A stretch of DNA of 48,887 nucleotides from contig JAFWTY010000021.1 of assembly GCA_017518735.1 (NCBI GenBank), positions 1 through 48,887 of the forward strand, in the 5' to 3' direction. Position numbers and translations under genes: made by a program. Of the stretch, positions 43,916 to 48,887 are shown piece after piece (position 1 is the stretch's first letter; every line of letters starts with the position of its first letter). This DNA is from Lachnospiraceae bacterium (GTDB lineage: Bacteria; Bacillota; Clostridia; Lachnospirales; Lachnospiraceae). The notes below the pieces were generated by a model. That model made no database searches. It saw only the letters and a list, made by a program, of their open reading frames with translations, and had not been told where the DNA came from.

Positions 43916-44671
43916 ATGGTCAGAGTATTAATGTGCGGATGTTACGGTCAGATGGGCAGAACGATTACCCAGATGGTTGAGAAAGAAGAGGAGATGGAAA
44001 TCGTAGCAGGTGTGGATCTCATTACGGAAGGCCCGGCAACTTATCCGGTATTTCCCTCCGTTGAAGAATGCGATGTTCCTGTGGATGTCATCATTGATTT
44101 TTCTTCTTCCAAAACAACGGATTCTCTGCTGGAATACTGTGTCAAAACCAATACACCCGTTGTTCTTTGCTCTACCGGTTTGAGCGAGGAACAGTTGCAG
44201 AAGGTACAGGATGCAAGCACGAAGGTTGCGGTATTAAAGAGTGCAAATATGTCTCTCGGAATCAACCTTTTGATGAAGCTGTTAAAGGAAGCAACCGCTG
44301 TTCTCGGCGAAGCAGGTTTTGATATCGAAATCGTAGAGAAGCATCACAACAGAAAACTGGATGCTCCGAGCGGAACAGCCCTTGCACTTGCGGATTCCGT
44401 AAACGAAGCAGCAGGAAACAAATACCATTATGTATATGACCGTTCCCAGAGAAGAGAAAGAAGAGATGTATCCGAAATCGGTATTTCCGCAGTTCGTGGC
44501 GGAAGCATCGTAGGAGATCACGATGTGATTTTTGCGGGACAGGATGAAGTCATCACCTTCTCCCACACGGCATATTCCAGAGCATTGTTTGCAAAGGGTG
44601 CCGTTTCGGCAGCAAAATTCCTTGCCGGAAAAGAGGCGGGATTCTATACAATGCAGGATGTAATCGGATAA
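43916..44671 (+). CDS. dapB: 4-hydroxy-tetrahydrodipicolinate reductase
   Basis: 251 residues. The nucleotide loop is GCYGQMGRTI; the family signature is EKHHNRKLDAPSGTALALAD with catalytic His and Lys. Reduces the DapA product with NAD(P)H. GGAAGGAG lies before the ATG. hisA follows after 12 nt. Confidence 0.97.
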   Translation: MVRVLMCGCYGQMGRTITQMVEKEEEMEIVAGVDLITEGPATYPVFPSVEECDVPVDVIIDFSSSKTTDSLLEYCVKTNTPVVLCSTGLSEEQLQKVQDASTKVAVLKSANMSLGINLLMKLLKEATAVLGEAGFDIEIVEKHHNRKLDAPSGTALALADSVNEAAGNKYHYVYDRSQRRERRDVSEIGISAVRGGSIVGDHDVIFAGQDEVITFSHTAYSRALFAKGAVSAAKFLAGKEAGFYTMQDVIG

Positions 44672-44683
44672 AGGATGTAAAAA

Positions 44684-45460
44684 ATGCAGTTCAGACCCTG
44701 TATAGACATTCACAACGGAAAAGTAAAGCAGATTATAGGCGGATCCTTACGGGATGAGAAGGATGCGGCTTTGGAGAACTTTGTCTCCGAAAAACATGCT
44801 TCGGATTATGCGAATTTATATAAGGAAAAGGGTTTGAAGGGCGGCCATGTCATTTTGTTAAACAACCGTGATTCCGAATATTACGAAGAAACGAAGAAAG
44901 AGGCAATCGGAGCACTGCAGGCCTATCCGAACGGATTGCAGATCGGCGGCGGAATCACCGATGAAAATGCAAAAGAGTATATTGACCTCGGTGCATCACA
45001 TGTCATTGTGACGTCTTATCTTTTTGAAGACGGTAGATTTTCTTTATCGAAGATGAAGAAACTGGCCGATGCGGTCGGAAGAGAGCATGTGGTCTTTGAT
45101 CTGAGTGTAAAATGCTTCGAAGACGGATATCATATCATGGCGGACCGCTGGCAGACAAAAACAGAAGAAGTTCTTACAACGCAGGTTCTGGAACGTCTCG
45201 GCGAATTCTGTGATGAGTTCCTGATTCATGCGGTGGATGTGGAAGGAAAGGCAGGCGGAATCGAGGAAAGACTGGTGGAATCCCTTCGTTCCTATGACCA
45301 TCATCCGTTAACTTATGCGGGCGGAGTTCACAGCCTTGATGATATCAGACTGTTAAAGAGAATCGGAGAGGACAGGATTCACGTCACGGTCGGAAGTGCG
45401 CTGGATCTTTTCGGCGGAACGCTTTCCTTTGAAGAAATCGTGAAACTTTGTGAAGAATAA
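44684..45460 (+). CDS. hisA: eukaryotic-type HisA (ProFAR isomerase)
   Basis: 258 residues. The start FRPCIDIHNGKVKQIIGGSL, then HASDYANLYKEKGLKGGHVILL and GLQIGGGI with YAGGVHSLDDI match the HIS6/eukaryotic type of phosphoribosylformimino-AICAR-ribotide isomerase rather than common bacterial HisA; DLSVKC sits where bacteria have the DxK/R strand. Converts ProFAR to PRFAR in histidine synthesis. It is paired with dapB rather than with his genes. GGATG is a weak ribosome site before the ATG. Confidence 0.88.
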   Translation: MQFRPCIDIHNGKVKQIIGGSLRDEKDAALENFVSEKHASDYANLYKEKGLKGGHVILLNNRDSEYYEETKKEAIGALQAYPNGLQIGGGITDENAKEYIDLGASHVIVTSYLFEDGRFSLSKMKKLADAVGREHVVFDLSVKCFEDGYHIMADRWQTKTEEVLTTQVLERLGEFCDEFLIHAVDVEGKAGGIEERLVESLRSYDHHPLTYAGGVHSLDDIRLLKRIGEDRIHVTVGSALDLFGGTLSFEEIVKLCEE

Positions 45461-45482
45461 GAACGACAAGAGAGCAGATACA

Positions 45483-45516
45483 AAAAAAGAGATATGCAAT
45501 TGCATATCTCTTTTTT
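45483..45516. terminator. palindromic terminator after hisA
   Basis: Perfect 17-base arms 45483-45499 and 45500-45516 with A- and T-runs; works in both directions, so it may also serve the cold shock gene. Confidence 0.9.
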
Positions 45517-45636
45517 GAATCTCGTTTCGGTTCGAACGCAAAGTGTAATACTTAATCAATAAATACAGCTATTAACTTACAATATCAATCTCTATCAATA
45601 TTTCCGAAAGAATAGGAGTATCGTCAATATGATTAA

Positions 45637-45837
45637 TTATAACTTGGTTACGTTTACTGCCTGAGGTCCTTTTTCTCCGTTAACTACTTCGAATTCAACT
45701 GCAGCGCCTTCTTCAAGAGACTTGAAGCCTTCAGATTTGATTCCGGTGTAGTGTACGAAAACATCATTTCCTGATTCGTCGGAAATGAATCCGTAACCTT
45801 TCTGGTTATTAAACCACTTAACTGTACCCTTGTTCAT
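45637..45837 (-). CDS. csp: cold shock protein
   Basis: 66 residues, single OB fold. RNP1 is KGYGFI and RNP2 is VFVHY, preceded by [13 protein letters not shown]/ssDNA chaperone. GGAGG lies 10 nt before the ATG. The 3' side has about 120 bases with no gene before the palindromic terminator. Confidence 0.97.
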   Translation of the reverse strand: MNKGTVKWFNNQKGYGFISDESGNDVFVHYTGIKSEGFKSLEEGAAVEFEVVNGEKGPQAVNVTKL

Positions 45838-45890
45838 GAAATAATTACCTCCAAATAATAATTAGTTACAGTTGTTGCTACAACATTAAA

Positions 45891-45919
45891 AGAATACCAC
45901 ACCGGTACCCAAAAGTAAA
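45891..45919 (-). promoter_or_regulatory. putative promoter of the cold shock gene
   Basis: Minus strand TTTACT (45914-45919), 17-nt spacer, TATTCT (45891-45896). Leader about 47 nt, shorter than in classical cold-induced csp genes. Confidence 0.5.
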
Positions 45920-46023
45920 GTTTTATTCGTTCTTTTGGACAAGAAAAATTCACAAAACTTTCATATTTTTGTTGTTTTTTGACAGAAAAGAGCGTTTGTG
46001 TTATTTTGTTAACTTGTAGTACT

Positions 46024-46051
46024 TTGTTCTCCGCGTTTTTGCATATATAAT
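46024..46051 (+). promoter_or_regulatory. promoter of the EIIC-tyrA-aroB unit
   Basis: TTGTTC (46024-46029), 16-nt spacer, TATAAT (46046-46051). Confidence 0.6.
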
Positions 46052-46090
46052 AGGAGAGCAAAATTAAGAAACAGAATTGAGGATGGAGCA

Positions 46091-47182
46091 ATGAAGAAAG
46101 TAAAGCAACTGTTAACGGAGATTTTTATTGACGGACTTGGTGGAATGGCAACGGGTCTTTTTGCCACTTTGATTATCGGAACCATTGTAGTTCAGATCGG
46201 AACCTGGATTTCTGCCATTAAGAATCCGACCTGGGGCTTTATTGGGGGAATGATCTTGTTGATGGGCAAAGCTGCCCAGGCCGTAACGGGTGCCGGTATC
46301 GGTATCGGTGCTGCCGTGAAATTAAAGAGTAAACCGCTGGTTGTGGTATCTGCCGCAGTTTCCGGTATGATCGGTGCATTTGCCGCAAAAATGATTGCCG
46401 GAACCCTTCTTACCGAGACCGGAGCCGTTCTGCTTGCAGGACCCGGAGAACCGCTCGGTGCCTTTATTGCAGCCATGGTTACCATCTATATCGGACGTCT
46501 TGTCGCAGGAAAAACCAAACTGGACATCCTGCTTACTCCGCTTGCATGTATTCTTTCCGGCGGTGTTGTAGGTTTGCTTCTCGGAAATCCGATTGCAAAA
46601 CTGATGTCCATCATTTCCAACTTCATTATGTATGCAACCGATCAGCAGCCTTTCCTTATGGGCGTTATCATTTCCGTTGTTATGGGTATGGCGCTTACCT
46701 TACCGATTTCTTCCGCAGCAATCGGCGTTATCTTAAGCCTTTCCGGCATTCCCGCAGGTGCGGCAACTGTCGGATGCTGTGCGAACATGGTTGGTTTTGC
46801 CATTGCAAGTTATCAGGATAACAAAGTAAACGGACTTGTTGCACAGGGAATCGGAACCAGTATGTTACAGATGCCGAATATTGTCAGAAAGCCGATTATC
46901 TGGCTTCCTGCAATTATTACATCAGCGATTCTGGGACCTCTTTCCACGATGGTATTCCATTTCCAGAACAATGCGACCGGTTCCGGTATGGGAACTGCAG
47001 GTTTGGTTGGACCGATCAATGCATATTCCGTTATGACGGAAGCAGGCGGAGAGCCCTGGTTCGTACTGATTGAAATTGCACTTTTATGCTTCCTGCTTCC
47101 CGGTGTCCTTTCCTGGCTCATCGCATTTGTGATGCGCAAAATGGGACTGATCAAGCCGGGCGATATGAAACTTGACAAATAA
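46091..47182 (+). CDS. PTS EIIC-like (PfoR family) membrane protein
   Basis: 363 residues with about nine to ten hydrophobic segments and Gly-rich loops (GMATGLFATLIIGTIVVQIG, GAGIGIGAAVKLKSKPL, GMALTLPISSAAI, GSGMGTAGLVGPINAY). This is the stand-alone EIIC_2/PfoR type that lacks EIIA and EIIB partners; none is encoded nearby. It probably moves a small solute but the substrate cannot be read. It sits 18 nt before tyrA, so a link to aromatic metabolism is conceivable. GAGGATGGAG precedes the ATG. Confidence 0.85.
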   Translation: MKKVKQLLTEIFIDGLGGMATGLFATLIIGTIVVQIGTWISAIKNPTWGFIGGMILLMGKAAQAVTGAGIGIGAAVKLKSKPLVVVSAAVSGMIGAFAAKMIAGTLLTETGAVLLAGPGEPLGAFIAAMVTIYIGRLVAGKTKLDILLTPLACILSGGVVGLLLGNPIAKLMSIISNFIMYATDQQPFLMGVIISVVMGMALTLPISSAAIGVILSLSGIPAGAATVGCCANMVGFAIASYQDNKVNGLVAQGIGTSMLQMPNIVRKPIIWLPAIITSAILGPLSTMVFHFQNNATGSGMGTAGLVGPINAYSVMTEAGGEPWFVLIEIALLCFLLPGVLSWLIAFVMRKMGLIKPGDMKLDK

Positions 47183-47200
47183 TCTTTTAAGGATAGAAAA

Positions 47201-48076
47201 ATGAGTAAGTTTTCAAATGTTGCCGTAGTCGGACTCGGTCTGATCGGCGGCTCCATGGCAAAAACAATAAAGAACAGAACCAACTGCAAAGTAACAGCGG
47301 TAAACCGTAACAGACTGGTTTCCGTGAAAGCAGCGGAGCAGGGTGTTATTGACGGAATTGTCGGAGAAGATGCTTCATTAAACGAAGCGGATCTTGTGAT
47401 TCTCGGACTCTATCCGGATACCTGCATCGAATATGTACTGCATCATCTTCCTGTATTTAAGAAAGGTGCCGTTATCGTAGACTGTTGCGGAACAAAACAG
47501 AAGATCTGCAAAGCCTTATATGAACCTTGTAAGGAAGCCGGACTTTACTTTATCGGAGGGCATCCGATGGCCGGAATTGAAAAATCCGGATATGATGCTT
47601 CTTTTGACGGTATGTTTGATCATGCCAGTATGATATTATGTAAACTTGGTGAAGACCAAGATTCCGTTTTTGAAACCGTAAAAGAGTTCTTTTTAAAGCT
47701 TGGCTTCGGATTTATCAAAGAGACGACACCGGAAGAGCATGACAGAGTGATTGCTTATACGTCACAGATGGCTCATGTGGTTTCGAATGCATATATCAAA
47801 AGCGATGCCTGCAAGATTCGCTACGGCTTTTCGGCAGGAAGCTTTAAGGATATGACCAGAGTGGCTTACCTGAATGAGACAATGTGGACGGAACTTTTCA
47901 TGGAAAACAGGGAGGATCTCCTTGCGGAAATGGAAGAGTTCATTGCCAATGTTCAGAAGTATCATGAAGCATTGGAACAAAAAGATGAAGAAAAGTTATG
48001 TAAACTTCTGAAAGAAGGAAGAATCTGTAAGGAAGATGATATCCGGATGGAAGAAGAACAGCAGAATAAAAAGTAA
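47201..48076 (+). CDS. tyrA: prephenate dehydrogenase
   Basis: 291 residues. Rossmann start VAVVGLGLIGGSMAKTI, then DCCGTKQKI and the family signature GGHPMAGIEKSGYDAS; TPEEHDRVIAYTSQMAHVVS carries the catalytic His region. Converts prephenate to hydroxyphenylpyruvate for tyrosine. No ACT domain is fused, so inhibition by tyrosine, if any, is by another route. aroB follows after 14 nt. Confidence 0.95.
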   Translation: MSKFSNVAVVGLGLIGGSMAKTIKNRTNCKVTAVNRNRLVSVKAAEQGVIDGIVGEDASLNEADLVILGLYPDTCIEYVLHHLPVFKKGAVIVDCCGTKQKICKALYEPCKEAGLYFIGGHPMAGIEKSGYDASFDGMFDHASMILCKLGEDQDSVFETVKEFFLKLGFGFIKETTPEEHDRVIAYTSQMAHVVSNAYIKSDACKIRYGFSAGSFKDMTRVAYLNETMWTELFMENREDLLAEMEEFIANVQKYHEALEQKDEEKLCKLLKEGRICKEDDIRMEEEQQNKK

Positions 48077-48090
48077 GAAAAGAGAATACC

Positions 48091-48887
48091 ATGAAGAAAG
48101 TTCATGTATCGGCAAGTACAAAAGAATATGATGTGACGGTCGGCCGGGAAATCGATTACGGAAAAACACTTCTTGAAATCCATCCGGCATGCAAACTGAT
48201 GGTGGTAAGCGATGATACTGTCTGGTCCCTGTACGGAGAGAAGACAATCCGTTCCTTTGAGGATGCAGGTTTTGAGACGGTTTCCTTTGTATTTCCGCAC
48301 GGGGAAAAATCCAAGAACCTGTCCGTTGCCCAGGAACTCATGGTAAAAATGATAGACGAGGGAATCACAAAAAGTGACCTTTTGATTGCTTTAGGCGGCG
48401 GAGTTGTCGGAGATTTGACCGGTATGGTTGCCGGAGTCTTTCTTCGCGGAATGGATTTTGTTCAGCTTCCGACCACACTTCTTGCGGCAATTGATTCCTC
48501 GGTCGGAGGAAAGACTGCCGTGGATTTACCGAACGGAAAGAATATGGCAGGAACCTTCCATCAGCCGATCGGAGTATTTTGCGATATCGATTCGTTTCGG
48601 ACCCTTCCGAAAGAAACCTATGCGGAAGGTATGGCAGAGGCAATTAAATACGGCATGATTTACGACGCTGACCTTTTTGGTCAAATCGAAAATCGGACCA
48701 TATCCGATGAAGATTTGGTGCTTCGCTGTGTTGAGATCAAGGCAGAAGTGGTTGATGTTGGCGCAAATCTATTAGGACAGCCCCTCAGTCTCTCATATAA
48801 CGGAATGGACATCGAACTCACGTTGACCTTCAAAGAGCGTGGGAAGAAGAGAAACGATTCCCCTGACGAGTTCGACTTTTACGAAGC
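48091..48887 (+). CDS. aroB: 3-dehydroquinate synthase, 3' part replaced by unrelated sequence
   Basis: The frame is open from ATG 48091 to the window end (265 codons). Residues 1-221 are clear AroB: FPHGEKSKNL, ALGGGVVGDLTGMVAG, RGMDFVQLPTTLLAAIDSSVGGKTAVDLPNGKN and EGMAEAIKYG with the first zinc ligand. From about residue 222 (nt 48754) homologs would continue with a stretch leading to NFGHTIGHAIE, which carries a zinc His. Here it reads DVGANLLGQPLSLSYNGMD, then LTLTFKERGKKRN, unlike any AroB I know. The gene is therefore truncated, either by a contig-end misjoin or a rearrangement. Confidence 0.8.
   Translation, partial: MKKVHVSASTKEYDVTVGREIDYGKTLLEIHPACKLMVVSDDTVWSLYGEKTIRSFEDAGFETVSFVFPHGEKSKNLSVAQELMVKMIDEGITKSDLLIALGGGVVGDLTGMVAGVFLRGMDFVQLPTTLLAAIDSSVGGKTAVDLPNGKNMAGTFHQPIGVFCDIDSFRTLPKETYAEGMAEAIKYGMIYDADLFGQIENRTISDEDLVLRCVEIKAEVVDVGANLLGQPLSLSYNGMDIELTLTFKERGKKRNDSPDEFDFYE

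Overview
The window reads as ordinary chromosome of a low-to-mid GC member of the Clostridia, most likely a Lachnospiraceae bacterium. This rests on gene content and style: single-chain PurL, bifunctional AdhE, Spo0H-type sigma factor next to cysS-mrnC-rlmB, several c-di-GMP enzymes, a eukaryotic-type HisA, a PfoR-like EIIC, strong AGGAGG ribosome sites and textbook TTGACA/TATAAT promoters. I see no rRNA, CRISPR, phage, transposase or plasmid genes.

Layout. 1-2140: 3' part of a radical SAM/SPASM gene overlapping a membrane protein with a zinc ribbon and a (Cys-Ala)6-GGG tail; this pair is the best candidate for an undescribed system (a maturase with a protein-embedded target). 2136-6050: purL alone. 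6103-10635 (minus): moxR, DUF58 and transglutaminase envelope operon. 10755-13363: LtaS-type polyglycerolphosphate polymerase. 13421-19554: EAL-type c-di-GMP protein, queH, argS, Nudix hydrolase and a small membrane protein. 19575-20741: ilvE, broken by an in-frame TAG at codon 30. 20761-21157: tRNA-Val and tRNA-Met, then an odd duplicated tRNA-3'-end/terminator block with an inverted tRNA fragment. 21172-23994: solitary sugar-binding-type lipoprotein divergent from a 7TM diguanylate cyclase. 24015-27549: adhE and a small APH-like kinase. 27551-28585: DUF218 lipoprotein.

28710-34537: thrH-like phosphatase, ispF, an Eis-like acetyltransferase, cysS, mrnC, rlmB, sigH and tRNA-Thr. 34628-36650: four-TM protein, cytoplasmic GH26 and an SH3b protein, followed by short AT-rich tandem repeats. 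36898-39522 (minus): class A PBP, divergent from a probably leaderless yigZ with thyA and folA behind it. 41709-42797 (minus): GGDEF protein. 42860-45460: dapA, then dapB-hisA. 45637-45837 (minus): cold shock protein. 46024-48887: EIIC-like membrane protein, tyrA and aroB; aroB loses family similarity around 48754 and runs off the end as unrelated sequence, which suggests a misjoin or rearrangement.

Most genes are metabolic or translational housekeeping (purines, lysine, histidine, aromatics, branched-chain amino acids, isoprenoids, folate/thymidylate, Arg/Cys tRNA charging) mixed with envelope synthesis (LtaS, PBP1, SH3b, MoxR cluster) and three c-di-GMP proteins. All assignments come from reading motifs in the sequence; no database search was run.
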